From Betaproteobacteria bacterium (GTDB lineage: Bacteria > Pseudomonadota > Gammaproteobacteria > Burkholderiales > Usitatibacteraceae), in NCBI GenBank assembly GCA_016791265.1, contig JAEUMY010000013.1, positions 124,001 through 188,000 on the forward strand: DNA of 64,000 nucleotides, written 5' to 3'. Below the pieces are notes generated by a model. The model was not told the origin of the DNA, did no database searches, and was given only the letters and a program-made list of their open reading frames with translations. The position numbers were made by a program, and so were the translations under genes. Positions 1-8,130 of this stretch are shown here, piece after piece (position 1 is the stretch's first letter; each line of letters begins with the position of its first letter).

Positions 1-280
1 CCTTCTTGATAGTCCAGATGCGTTTCTCGGTCTTGCCGTCGGACCACTTGAAGCTCTCGTCGAGTACGCCAGTTTCACCATTCCATTTGGCGTCGATCAC
101 GACATGGAAGCGCCGCGTCACCTTGCCCGAGCGGTCCTGCACCATGCCCCAGCCATCGATGGTGCCGTTGAAGTATTGCTTCAGATCGAGCTTGGGTTGC
201 TCGGCGGCATAGTCCTTGATGTTCACGCTCGCACAGCCCGACAACAGCAGTGCGAATGCCAATGCAAAGAGTCTCTTCAT
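1..280 (-). CDS. DUF3833-type lipoprotein, 3' end cut by window edge
   Basis: About 93 N-terminal residues are visible. The protein opens with a lipoprotein signal (MKRLFALAFALLLSGCAS, lipobox LSGC), so it is probably anchored in an envelope membrane. The body matches my memory of DUF3833: a GTIDGWGMVQDRSGKVTRRF segment followed by a DGKTEKRIWTI segment. The start codon overlaps the stop of the upstream MFS gene (ATGA), so it is the last visible gene of the lipid operon. DUF3833 proteins commonly sit with CFA-synthase-like and DUF1365 genes; their biochemical role is unknown to me. Confidence 0.8.
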   Translation of the reverse strand, partial: MKRLFALAFALLLSGCASVNIKDYAAEQPKLDLKQYFNGTIDGWGMVQDRSGKVTRRFHVVIDAKWNGETGVLDESFKWSDGKTEKRIWTIKK

Positions 281-1581
281 GGATTGTCCTTCGAAGGAGA
301 AGTGAAAAAGGGCGAGCGCCAGAGCAGGAGCGCCGCCACGGCCTTCAGCATGCAGGGCAGCAGCGCATACACCGCGGCCAGCGCGGACAACACCTCCGCG
401 GTGTGCGCACCCTTGGGCGCATAGCCCAGCCAGCCCAGGAGCGGCAGCGCGACGCCGGCAGCCAATGCGAGATTGCCCTTGGTGACGAGGTTCCACAGGC
501 CGAAGTACGCGCCTTCATTGCGCCCCTTGCCAGCCCGCTCGTCGATGTCGATCACATCGGCCAGGATCGACGGCGGCAACGCCAGATCGGCGCCTAGACC
601 CAGGCCGGACATGATGCAGATGATGAAGAACGCGGTCGCATCCCCCGGCCCCAGCAGGAAGGCCCAGACGAATGCGGCGATGGACAGGATCATCCCGCAG
701 AACCAGGCGCGGCCCTTGCCGATGCGCGAGGACAGGCGAACCCACAGCGGCATGCCGGCGGCACCCGCGGCGAAATAGGCGATGAGGAATTGGGCGGTGA
801 GATCAGGGCGCTGGATGGCATCCTCGATGAAGAACAGCACCAGCGTGGCGGGAATCGATGCGGCGATTCCGTTCATCACGAAAATCCACAGCAACGGGCG
901 GAAGCTCGCGTTGCCGAACGGCTTCAGCATGACTGCGAATATTCGCTTCTCGTCGCTGACATGCGTGGTGACCGCGGGCGGCGACGACCGCATCATCACC
1001 AGCGCCAGGATGACGATGAGCGGACCGAACAGGTAGCTGAACTGCGCGAAGCCCGCACGGGCGCCACTGGCCTTGGACAAAATCTCCGGCAGCGCCGCCG
1101 CGAGGAACACGCCGATCAAGCCCAGCCCCTCGCGAAACGAGACGATGCGGGTGCGCTCGTTGGCGTCGGCACTCATTTCCGCGCCATGCGCCTGATAACT
1201 GATGGTGATCATGCTGTAGGCGGTGTAGACGACGAGCAGCATCATCACCAGCCACACCGACAACCCGGAGGGCGATAGATTTGGCGGGACGAAGAGACCG
1301 ATCATGCCGAGCGCCAGCAGCGGCGCGCCAACGCCAATCCAGACACCGCGTCCACGCCCGGACTGGCGGGTGCGGTCGCTCCAGTAGCCGAGCAGCGGGT
1401 CTTGCACTGCGTCGAACGCGCGCGCGAGCAGCAACAAAAAGCCGATGCTGGCGAGCGACAGACCCAGGGTGTCCGCGTAAAACTTGGGCACATGCACATA
1501 GATGGGCAGCGCCGCCATCGCGAGCGGCAGACCCAGGCCGCCGTAGGCGAGCAGGCTCGCGGCGCTATGCCGGGTCGTCAC
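277..1581 (-). CDS. MFS carrier of the GPH/MFS_2 (melibiose-type) class
   Basis: A 434-residue polytopic protein with about twelve hydrophobic segments. The LARAFDAVQDPLLGYWSDRT stretch is the typical loop 2-3 signature of glycoside-pentoside-hexuronide type carriers. It overlaps both neighbours by ATGA, so translation is coupled within the lipid operon. In this setting it may move a lipid or lipid precursor rather than a sugar; that is inference from context. One copy of the 12-bp palindrome lies inside (935-946) and encodes Arg-Ile-Phe in a cytoplasmic-loop-like stretch. The substrate cannot be read from sequence. Confidence 0.85.
   Translation of the reverse strand: MTTRHSAASLLAYGGLGLPLAMAALPIYVHVPKFYADTLGLSLASIGFLLLLARAFDAVQDPLLGYWSDRTRQSGRGRGVWIGVGAPLLALGMIGLFVPPNLSPSGLSVWLVMMLLVVYTAYSMITISYQAHGAEMSADANERTRIVSFREGLGLIGVFLAAALPEILSKASGARAGFAQFSYLFGPLIVILALVMMRSSPPAVTTHVSDEKRIFAVMLKPFGNASFRPLLWIFVMNGIAASIPATLVLFFIEDAIQRPDLTAQFLIAYFAAGAAGMPLWVRLSSRIGKGRAWFCGMILSIAAFVWAFLLGPGDATAFFIICIMSGLGLGADLALPPSILADVIDIDERAGKGRNEGAYFGLWNLVTKGNLALAAGVALPLLGWLGYAPKGAHTAEVLSALAAVYALLPCMLKAVAALLLWRSPFFTSPSKDNP
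935..946. repeat. GCGAATATTCGC palindrome, in MFS gene
   Basis: Exact copy. It encodes Arg-Ile-Phe in the minus-strand gene. Confidence 0.97.
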
Positions 1582-2183
1582 TTGTTCCCCAGCAGGCGCT
1601 TGCGCAATCCAGGCTGACTGGTCTTTTCGGAGAGCCAGATGTCGAAGAACGCGCGCGCGAACTCGGGGTCGGCCACTATGGCGATGAACTTCGAGCGCGT
1701 GTAAAAGCGCGCCTCCTTGCCGGGCACGTGAATCCCGATCAGCGTGTCGCCGGGCTTGATGTCGGGGAAAATTCTCGCCATCTCGCCATACCAGCGGTTG
1801 AGCTTCTCTTCCGGTCCGTAGCCCTGGCCGCGCTTTTCATCAATGCTGCGCTTGGCGATGTCCGCGCCCTTGAAATTCATGTCGTACACGAGCTCCAGCG
1901 CGAAAGGCTGGTCTGCCGCGTAGCGGCCCTCCGGCGCCCAAAGACGGATGTCGTAGACCTTCATGCCGATGAAGCGGAAGCTGGTGTCGCCGACAATGGC
2001 GAGGCCGGGCAGGTCTTTCTGCACTGGTTCGGGGAGAACGGGATTGGCTTGAGCCAACATGGAAATGCAAGCACAGATGAACACGGAAGAACACAGACAA
2101 AGGCGCTTCCACCAATGGGTGGCGGCATTGCGAATGTTCGCATCGGCTCTGATCTGAATCATCTCAACTCCATTCGTGTTCAT
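1578..2183 (-). CDS. chalcone-isomerase-like domain protein, exported
   Basis: 201 residues. After a hydrophobic export signal (about residues 25-46, ending near MLAQANP) comes a domain with GDTSFRFIGMKVYDIRLWAP and a C-terminal FFDIWLSEKT segment. These are typical of bacterial chalcone-isomerase-like periplasmic proteins, which bind fatty acids or act on unknown substrates. The codons of the signal region coincide with a DNA stretch rich in the words TCTGTG and GTTCATCTGTG. The start at 2183 is the only ATG giving a basic n-region, but an internal ATG eight codons on is possible. It overlaps the MFS gene by ATGA. Confidence 0.75.
   Translation of the reverse strand: MNTNGVEMIQIRADANIRNAATHWWKRLCLCSSVFICACISMLAQANPVLPEPVQKDLPGLAIVGDTSFRFIGMKVYDIRLWAPEGRYAADQPFALELVYDMNFKGADIAKRSIDEKRGQGYGPEEKLNRWYGEMARIFPDIKPGDTLIGIHVPGKEARFYTRSKFIAIVADPEFARAFFDIWLSEKTSQPGLRKRLLGNK
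2130..2141. repeat. one-mismatch palindrome near-copy
   Basis: GCGAATGTTCGC in the chalcone-isomerase-like gene, read Ala-Asn-Ile-Arg on the minus strand. Confidence 0.75.
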
Positions 2184-2209
2184 CCGATTTCATCCGCGCG
2201 TCCGGGGCT

Positions 2210-3418
2210 TCAACGGGCACGCGTCAACTGAATCTGCATCACATCCGTCCGCCCGGTGCGGAAGCCGGCCTCACAGTAACAGAGATAGAAGCGCCAGATA
2301 CGCAGGAACTTCTCGTCGAACCCCAGCGCCTTCACTTCAGCATCCACGGCGTTGATGCGGTCGCGCCAGAACTTGAGCGTGTCGGCGTAGTCGATGCCGA
2401 ACAGGAACGGCTCGCCGGCGGCCAGACCGGCCTTCGCCGCGTCAGCGATGAAGCGTGGCACCGGCGCCAGCATGCCGCCGGGGAAGATGTATTCGCGTAT
2501 GAAGTCGCTGGTCTCGCGGTAGCGCGGGAAGGCGTCCTCGGCGATGGTGATGGCCTGGATCATGGCGGATGCGCCGGGCTTGAGACACTCATGCACGGTG
2601 GCGAAGTAGGTTGGCCAGTACTGCTCGCCCACGGCCTCGAACATTTCGATGGACACGATGTGGTCGAACTGTTCCCTGACATCGCGATAGTCGACGAGCT
2701 TCAACGTGACCAGATGATCCAGGCCCCCGCGCTTCATGCGTTCCCGCGCGAAGGCGAGCTGCGCTTCGGAGAGCGTGATGCCGGTGACTTTCACGCCGCG
2801 TGTCTTCGCCGCGCGCTCGGCGAAGCCGCCCCAGCCGCAGCCGATTTCGAGAATGTGGTCGCCGGGCTTGGGATCAAGCAGTCGCAGCATGCGGTCGTAC
2901 TTGGCGAGCTGGGCCGCCTCCATGTCCTGACCTGACACACCGACACCGCTGGAGTAGGTCATGGTCGGGTCGAGCCACAGCCTGTAGAAGTCATTCGACA
3001 GATCGTAGTGCGCGGCGATGTTCTTCCTGGCCTGGCGTTTGGAGTTCGACCGCAGCCAGTGCAGCACGCGGTAATAGATGACCGCGAGCTTGTTGCCGTA
3101 AAACACATCCTCCAGCGGCGCTGCATTCTCGACGAAGAACATGAGGAGCGCGGTCCAATCACTGCTTTTCAGCCGGCCGTCGCGATAGCACTCGGCCATG
3201 GCGATGTCGGCGGAGCGCATCAGTTCGCTCGCCACTTTCCAGTCCATGAGGTGGAGGTCGGCGCGCGTGCCGGGCTCGGGGCCGGTGAAGGTGTGCGTCG
3301 TGCCGTCCGGTGTGGTCAGCGCGAGGCTGCCGTGGCGGATGCGCTTCAGAATGGCGAACACGGCGCGCGCCATGATGGGCATGGACGTGGGAGCGGTCGA
3401 AATGCCGGAGGCACTCAT
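2210..3418 (-). CDS. SAM-dependent cyclopropane-fatty-acid synthase family methyltransferase
   Basis: 402 residues, the usual length for CFA synthases. The SAM-binding motif I is ILEIGCGWGGFAERAAK, preceded by the family segment HYDLSNDFYRLWLDPTMTYSS and followed by VSIEMFEAVGEQYWPTYF. The family transfers a methylene or methyl group to the double bond of membrane phospholipid acyl chains. Its partners here (a FAD amine-oxidase-like protein, DUF1365, a chalcone-isomerase-like protein) recall the operons in which a Cfa-like enzyme makes methylated or furan fatty acids in Rhodobacter. Whether this one makes cyclopropane, methyl-branched or furan acyl chains is not visible. It shares ATGA with the DUF1365 gene. 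Confidence 0.9.
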   Translation of the reverse strand: MSASGISTAPTSMPIMARAVFAILKRIRHGSLALTTPDGTTHTFTGPEPGTRADLHLMDWKVASELMRSADIAMAECYRDGRLKSSDWTALLMFFVENAAPLEDVFYGNKLAVIYYRVLHWLRSNSKRQARKNIAAHYDLSNDFYRLWLDPTMTYSSGVGVSGQDMEAAQLAKYDRMLRLLDPKPGDHILEIGCGWGGFAERAAKTRGVKVTGITLSEAQLAFARERMKRGGLDHLVTLKLVDYRDVREQFDHIVSIEMFEAVGEQYWPTYFATVHECLKPGASAMIQAITIAEDAFPRYRETSDFIREYIFPGGMLAPVPRFIADAAKAGLAAGEPFLFGIDYADTLKFWRDRINAVDAEVKALGFDEKFLRIWRFYLCYCEAGFRTGRTDVMQIQLTRAR

Positions 3419-4176
3419 CGGGTGGTTTCCGTGGGGGGCGGCTCAGGTTTTGAAAAGAACGGCACGCGCTTCAGCCAGAGCTTCAGCGCCTGCCAGTGAA
3501 TGCGAAAGACGACGCCGAAGGTGAGCAGCGGATGCGTCAGCAGCGCTTTCATGACCACCCGCGGGCGGGCCGGCACGCCATCGCCATGCACGGTGGTGAT
3601 GAGCAGCTTGTCCGTGTCGAGATCGCCATCGTGATAGTCGATCTGCGCGAACAAGCGCGCCCCGGCCAGGTCGAAGCGAAAGCGGTAGTGGCCTTTCACC
3701 TCGCAAAACGGCGAGACGTGAAACACTTTGCGCGCCGTCAGCCAATCGCCCGCTTCGATGGGGTGCTGATCGGCATGCATCACCAGATAATTGTGATGCT
3801 CGCCAAAGGTGTTGCGCACCTCGGCCAGCGCCGCGATGAGGCGGCCTGCGCGGTCATGGCAGTACCAGATGGAAATGGGGTTGAACACATAACCCAGCAC
3901 GCGCGGAAAGCACTGCAAGATGATCTCGCCATCGGCGGCGACACCTTCGCGCGCCAGCAGCGCGCGAATCCACGGGAGTAGCGGGCCACCGTCCTTCGCG
4001 CCGTGATCACGCGTGCGAAAGCTGACAAGACCGAAGCGGTCGTGCGCGATGCCGCACTGTTCAAGCGCATCCAGTCTCGACAGCGGCACTGACAGGAAGA
4101 ACACACCATAGACGAAGCGATGCCCCACCGGCTTCAGACGCTGATGCATGACTTTACCGACATGAATTCTCGGCAT
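3415..4176 (-). CDS. DUF1365 family protein
   Basis: 253 residues from the ATG at 4176, chosen because the upstream gene ends in TGATG there; an upstream GTG four codons earlier is the alternative. DUF1365 landmarks are the opening VMHQRLKPVGHRFVYGVFFL, the FPRVLGYVFNPISIWYCHD block and a later KVFHVSPFCEVKGHYRFRF block. The family almost always sits beside a FAD amine-oxidase-like gene and a CFA-synthase-like gene, as here, and is thought to work in fatty-acid modification. No catalytic residue is firmly established that I know of. Confidence 0.88.
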   Translation of the reverse strand: MPRIHVGKVMHQRLKPVGHRFVYGVFFLSVPLSRLDALEQCGIAHDRFGLVSFRTRDHGAKDGGPLLPWIRALLAREGVAADGEIILQCFPRVLGYVFNPISIWYCHDRAGRLIAALAEVRNTFGEHHNYLVMHADQHPIEAGDWLTARKVFHVSPFCEVKGHYRFRFDLAGARLFAQIDYHDGDLDTDKLLITTVHGDGVPARPRVVMKALLTHPLLTFGVVFRIHWQALKLWLKRVPFFSKPEPPPTETTR

Positions 4177-5453
4177 CAGGCCTTCCACGGCGCCTCGACC
4201 CCAAGACCTTCGGCGACAGCGATGCCGGACATCAGCCCGTCTTCATGAAACCCGTAGCGCGTCCACGCCCCGACGAACCAGGTTCGGCGGCGGCCCTGGA
4301 TGTGTTTCAAGCTCTGTTGCGCCACATCGCTGCCCTCTGCGAACACGGGATGCTCGTAGTCGAACGACTGGATCATTGTGCCAGGTGCGAACTCGCGATC
4401 CGGATTCAGCGTGACAATCACCGGCGTCTTGAACGGCAGCGGCTGCAACTGGTTGATGAGGTAAGACAGCGCAACGGGCCGCGTACGGGCCGCCGGGTCT
4501 TCCGGCGCATGGAAATTCCACGCAGCCCAGGCCATGCGCCGCTCAGGCAGGAAACTCGTGTCGGTATGCAGCACCGCGAGATTCGATTGATACGGAATCG
4601 CGGCCAGCACGGCGCGTTCGTCGGCATCCGCATCAGCCAGCATGGCGAGCGTCTGGTCGCTGTGGCCCGCGCAGACGACGTGGTCGTACTGCGCGCTTTC
4701 ACCGCTTGCGAATATTCGCACTGCGCCGGCCGCGCGTTCGATCCGTTCCACACTGGTGTTCATGCGGATGTCTTCAATCGCGGCCGCCATGCGCCGCACG
4801 TAGTCTCGCCCACCGCCAATGACAGTTTTCCACTGCGGGCGGTTGCTGACCGCGAGCAAACCATGGTTGTGACAAAAATGAATGAAATTGGCGAGCGGAA
4901 AGTGGTCGATCATCAACGTCGGCGTGGACCAGATGCAGCCCGCCATGGGGCGCAAGTACCAGTCGCGGAACGCATCGCCATAGCCATTGGCATCGAGGAA
5001 CTCGCCCAACGTGCCCGGCATGGGCCGATCTTCCACCGCCATCCGCGTGGTCTGCCGGTTGAAGCGGAGCAGGTCCCGCAGCATGCCGATGAACCTGGGT
5101 GAGAAAAGATTGGAGGCCTGCGCGAAAACGGTGCGCAAGCTGGTGCCAGACCACTCCAGCGTGCTCCGTCCTTGTGCATCGGTGAGCTTGACGCTGAACG
5201 ACATGTCCGAGTTCGCCGCCGCAACACCCAGGTGGGCGAAGAGCTGGAGCATTTCCGGATAGGTGCGGTCGTTGAAGACAAGGAACCCGGTATCCACCGG
5301 ATGGGTCATACCCTCCAACGTCACATCCACGGTGTTGGTGTGGCCGCCGAGATATGCGTTCTTCTCGTACAGCGTGACCCGGTGGCCTCCCCGCGCCAGC
5401 AACCATGCGGCCGACAAGCCTGATATGCCAGAGCCGATCACGGCAATCTGCAT
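4176..5453 (-). CDS. FAD-dependent amine-oxidase-like NAD(P)-binding protein
   Basis: 425 residues from the ATG at 5453, preferred over the longer frame because AGGAG lies eight bases upstream and the next residues are the dinucleotide-binding GSGISGLSAAWLLARGG motif, followed by VTLYEKNAYLGGHTNTV. The C-terminal FVGAWTRYGFHEDGLMSGI closes the FAD site. It belongs to the flavin desaturase/amine-oxidase group encoded with CFA-like methyltransferases. A dehydrogenation of modified acyl chains is plausible by analogy but inferred. It is the first gene of the operon. A palindrome copy at 4708-4719 encodes Arg-Ile-Phe. Confidence 0.85.
   Translation of the reverse strand: MQIAVIGSGISGLSAAWLLARGGHRVTLYEKNAYLGGHTNTVDVTLEGMTHPVDTGFLVFNDRTYPEMLQLFAHLGVAAANSDMSFSVKLTDAQGRSTLEWSGTSLRTVFAQASNLFSPRFIGMLRDLLRFNRQTTRMAVEDRPMPGTLGEFLDANGYGDAFRDWYLRPMAGCIWSTPTLMIDHFPLANFIHFCHNHGLLAVSNRPQWKTVIGGGRDYVRRMAAAIEDIRMNTSVERIERAAGAVRIFASGESAQYDHVVCAGHSDQTLAMLADADADERAVLAAIPYQSNLAVLHTDTSFLPERRMAWAAWNFHAPEDPAARTRPVALSYLINQLQPLPFKTPVIVTLNPDREFAPGTMIQSFDYEHPVFAEGSDVAQQSLKHIQGRRRTWFVGAWTRYGFHEDGLMSGIAVAEGLGVEAPWKA
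4708..4719. repeat. GCGAATATTCGC palindrome, in FAD oxidoreductase gene
   Basis: Exact copy within the 14-bp form TGCGAATATTCGCA. It encodes Arg-Ile-Phe-Ala. Confidence 0.97.
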
Positions 5454-5691
5454 GCGCTGCGCTCCTGAATTGGGTGTCGCCCCGTCATGCAACTGTCATG
5501 TTTGCCCGCATCGCAGGTGTCATCCAGAACGCTGCGGGCGCCGTATGCTTGGGGGAGTTGTGATGGAGAATCCTGCCTTGTTACGCTCTGGCCGCCGCAC
5601 TGGATGCCAAGCGTGCGTGGTGGCTCTGCGTCAAGCATGAATCTTGCTGCTATTCTAACCACAGACATCCAGACTGCACGTCCCGCCCAAC

Positions 5692-6552
5692 ATGAAACCG
5701 ATGATCTATCCCGAGCTCTTTCGCGACCTTGAGAAAGCCCGCTGGAACATGGCGGACGACATTCCCTGGGACCAATTCGACGGCGCCAATCTGTCAGACG
5801 AGCAGGCGCTCACCATCAAGATGAATGCCATCACCGAGTGGTCCGCCCTGCCGGCCACGGAGATGTTCTTGCGGGACAACCAGCATGACAGCGATTTTTC
5901 CGCGTTCATGTCGGTGTGGTTCTATGAAGAGCAGAAGCATTCGCTCGTGCTGATCGAGTATCTCCGCCGCTTTCGCCCTGATCTGGCGCCGACGGAAGAC
6001 GAGCTGCACGCAGTGCGCTTCCCGTTCGACCCCGCGCCCCCGCTGGAGACGCTCATGCTGCACTTCTGCGGCGAAATCCGGCTCACGCAGTGGTATCGCC
6101 GCGCCTCCGAATGGCACACCGAGCCAGTGATCAAAAAAATCTACGAGACCATTTCCCGCGACGAGGCCCGCCATGCCGGCGCGTATCTGCGCTACATGCG
6201 CCGCGCGGTGGAGAAAGAGGGTCTGCACGCCCTGGCCGCGTTCAGCAAGATCGGCCTCCTCATGGCCAGCTCCGGCCGCTCCGGCAAGCCGCTGCATCCG
6301 ACCAATCTGCATGTGAACAAGGACCTCTTCCCGTCGGACACGGTGCAAAGCCGCCTGCCCGATCCCGAATGGCTGGAGCGCTGGCTGGACATGCAGATCC
6401 GCTTCGACAAGATCTGGGAAGGCAAGGTGGTCAAAGGCATCCTGGCCCAGCTTTCCAAGCTCACCGAGCGCACGTTCGAGACGACGGCGGATTTGAATCG
6501 GTTCAGGAAGGAATTGGCGGCGACGCTGGCGGGGGCGCAGCCGCAGAGTTAG
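5692..6552 (+). CDS. ferritin-like diiron protein (acyl-ACP-desaturase-like)
   Basis: 286 residues, mostly helical. Metal-ligand candidates are seen in pairs: TEWSALPATEMF with EEQKH in the first half, and FCGEIRLTQWYR with SRDEARH in the second. This is the pattern of diiron carboxylate four-helix proteins such as stearoyl-ACP desaturases. It is transcribed divergently from the lipid operon across a 238-bp gap, so a shared role in acyl-chain chemistry is reasonable but inferred. A short AT-richer patch precedes the gene; I saw no confident promoter. Confidence 0.75.
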   Translation: MKPMIYPELFRDLEKARWNMADDIPWDQFDGANLSDEQALTIKMNAITEWSALPATEMFLRDNQHDSDFSAFMSVWFYEEQKHSLVLIEYLRRFRPDLAPTEDELHAVRFPFDPAPPLETLMLHFCGEIRLTQWYRRASEWHTEPVIKKIYETISRDEARHAGAYLRYMRRAVEKEGLHALAAFSKIGLLMASSGRSGKPLHPTNLHVNKDLFPSDTVQSRLPDPEWLERWLDMQIRFDKIWEGKVVKGILAQLSKLTERTFETTADLNRFRKELAATLAGAQPQS

Positions 6553-6563
6553 AGCGCCCGGGA

Positions 6564-7019
6564 ATGGTACAAACCGCAGATCTGAGTTTTCTAGCCAGAA
6601 ATCTTGCCTTGGCTGGCTTGCTAAATAGCCTCCGGAGCAAGCATGGGGGCTACGTAATTCTGGAGCACTGGAAGCAAGGCGAGTTCCACCATGACCTCGT
6701 GCTGGAGCTCAGGGCGCCTGCAACTGAAGTACCCGGCCCAATCCTTGTCGTCAGCACCAACTGCAATGCCGGCATTAAGGAACTCCTTTGCTTCGATCAG
6801 GTACCTGATCGATGGGCACTCTGGCACTTTCGCTGCCCCGACAATCCTGAATTTGGCGGTAACCTTCCTCCCTTGCTGGGCGCCACGCGCACGCAAAATT
6901 GGTATGACCCGTGCGGCCTCCTTGGTGAAAACGGGCCAAGCGAACTGAAGCCCGAGTTCAGGCAACGTCTTCGTGGTGGAGGTTGGTGCTACGCCGATCC
7001 GACCAAGACTGAGGAATGA
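6564..7019 (+). CDS. hypothetical protein, 151 aa
   Basis: An unrecognised soluble protein beginning MVQTADLSF. It has a VVSTNCNAGIKELLCFDQVP segment and a Trp-rich middle (RWALWHF). Codon use looks less GC-biased than the neighbouring genes, suggesting a lineage-specific or acquired gene. There is no clear ribosome-binding site before the ATG, 12 bases after the diiron gene. A 114-codon frame on the opposite strand is less protein-like. It may be a small orphan; no function is offered. Confidence 0.5.
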   Translation: MVQTADLSFLARNLALAGLLNSLRSKHGGYVILEHWKQGEFHHDLVLELRAPATEVPGPILVVSTNCNAGIKELLCFDQVPDRWALWHFRCPDNPEFGGNLPPLLGATRTQNWYDPCGLLGENGPSELKPEFRQRLRGGGWCYADPTKTEE

Positions 7020-7073
7020 AGGCTCACGGGCCTCGCCTCATCCCGTAACAGACTGCTGCAGGCGCTGCTGTGT

Positions 7074-7085
7074 GCGAATATTCGC
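7074..7085. repeat. GCGAATATTCGC palindrome, before rfaE2
   Basis: Exact intergenic copy ending three bases before the rfaE2 ATG, in the ribosome-binding position. Confidence 0.97.
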
Positions 7086-7088
7086 TCC

Positions 7089-7580
7089 ATGCGCCCCACC
7101 TTCGAATCCAAGTTCTGCCCGCCCGCCGAGCTCGCCGCTCGCGCGAAGGCGCTCGCCCATCCGCTGGTGTTCACCAACGGCGTCTTTGACATCCTGCACC
7201 GCGGTCATGTGACCTATCTGGCCGAAGCGCGCGCACTGGGTGCGGCCATGGTCGTGGCGTTGAACTCTGACGCGTCGGTGAAGCGCCTCGGCAAGGGCGA
7301 CGACCGGCCCATTAACACGCTGGAAGACCGCATGGCGGTCATTGCAGCGCTGGAATGTGTGGACCTCGTCACCTGGTTCGAGGAAGACACACCGCTCAAC
7401 CGCATTCTTGAAGCCCGACCAGAGGTATTGGTGAAGGGGGGCGACTGGAGCATCGACAAGATTGTCGGCGCAGCCGAAGTGAAAGGCTGGGGTGGCAGCG
7501 TGCATTCCATTGTCTTCCAGCACGAGCGGTCAACTACAGCGACGCTGGCAAAGATCCGGGCGCAGCAAGATCAGAGTTAG
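7089..7580 (+). CDS. rfaE2: D-glycero-beta-D-manno-heptose 1-phosphate adenylyltransferase
   Basis: 163 residues, the separate nucleotidyltransferase half of HldE as found in most betaproteobacteria. The FTNGVFDILHRGHVTYLAEA stretch contains the HxGH nucleotidyltransferase motif, and the protein ends with the family segment FQHERSTTATLAKIR. It transfers AMP from ATP to heptose 1-phosphate in ADP-heptose synthesis for LPS inner core. A palindrome copy at 7074-7085 ends three bases before the ATG and so takes the place of a Shine-Dalgarno sequence. The gene is flanked by two unassigned ORFs. Confidence 0.93.
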   Translation: MRPTFESKFCPPAELAARAKALAHPLVFTNGVFDILHRGHVTYLAEARALGAAMVVALNSDASVKRLGKGDDRPINTLEDRMAVIAALECVDLVTWFEEDTPLNRILEARPEVLVKGGDWSIDKIVGAAEVKGWGGSVHSIVFQHERSTTATLAKIRAQQDQS

Positions 7581-7584
7581 CCCG

Positions 7585-8130
7585 ATGAACGAGCTGATTG
7601 AAGAAATCAGGCAGGCGTTTGCCTGGCGTCCCTACCCTGGTGACAACAATATCGTTCGCTGCACCTACGAGAAGCGGTATGGCGGAACGATGGATGGGCC
7701 TTGCTGGGAGTGTGCCGAGATGCAGGAGTATTTTTGCGGCAAGTCTTGGCGCGACTTGAAGTCAGATGAGCTCTTCTACTACGGTCAAACTGACGTCCTG
7801 CTCTCCATCAAAGGCTATTGCTATTTTCTTCCGGCCTACTTGATTGCTTCGATCAAAGAGCCTGAGAAACTGGACGCATGTGTCGAATATCTGAGTTTTC
7901 GCTTTGGCGCGAAGGAAGATGACGCTACGGGATCCATGCGACTTTCGGAAATCTTGGCTGAGCTGACGATTGAGGAGTGCGCTGCTTGCCTCGATTACTT
8001 CAAGTTCGATCTGTCGAGATGGGGAGAGGACTTCGGCGGTTGGCAACAGCGTGCGATTGCGAATCTAACCGAAGCGCAAGAAGCAAAAGCGACTTCAGCC
8101 AGGACATCCAATCGGAGGCGTAGCAAATGA
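7585..8130 (+). CDS. hypothetical protein, 181 aa (possibly DUF6714-like)
   Basis: Starts MNELIEEIRQAF and contains a CYFLPAYLIASI block that resembles the yLPaYL core of DUF6714 proteins as I remember them; this is a weak match. There is a basic, low-complexity tail (SARTSNRRRSK). Base composition is visibly less GC-rich than in rfaE2 and the flavoprotein gene. It begins four bases after rfaE2 and overlaps the next gene by ATGA, so it is probably co-transcribed. No function is assigned. Confidence 0.6.
   Translation: MNELIEEIRQAFAWRPYPGDNNIVRCTYEKRYGGTMDGPCWECAEMQEYFCGKSWRDLKSDELFYYGQTDVLLSIKGYCYFLPAYLIASIKEPEKLDACVEYLSFRFGAKEDDATGSMRLSEILAELTIEECAACLDYFKFDLSRWGEDFGGWQQRAIANLTEAQEAKATSARTSNRRRSK

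Noticed and set aside
3399..3420. Possible frameshift between DUF1365 and CFA-like genes
   Set aside because: The four-base ATGA overlap explains the frame change as normal translational coupling.
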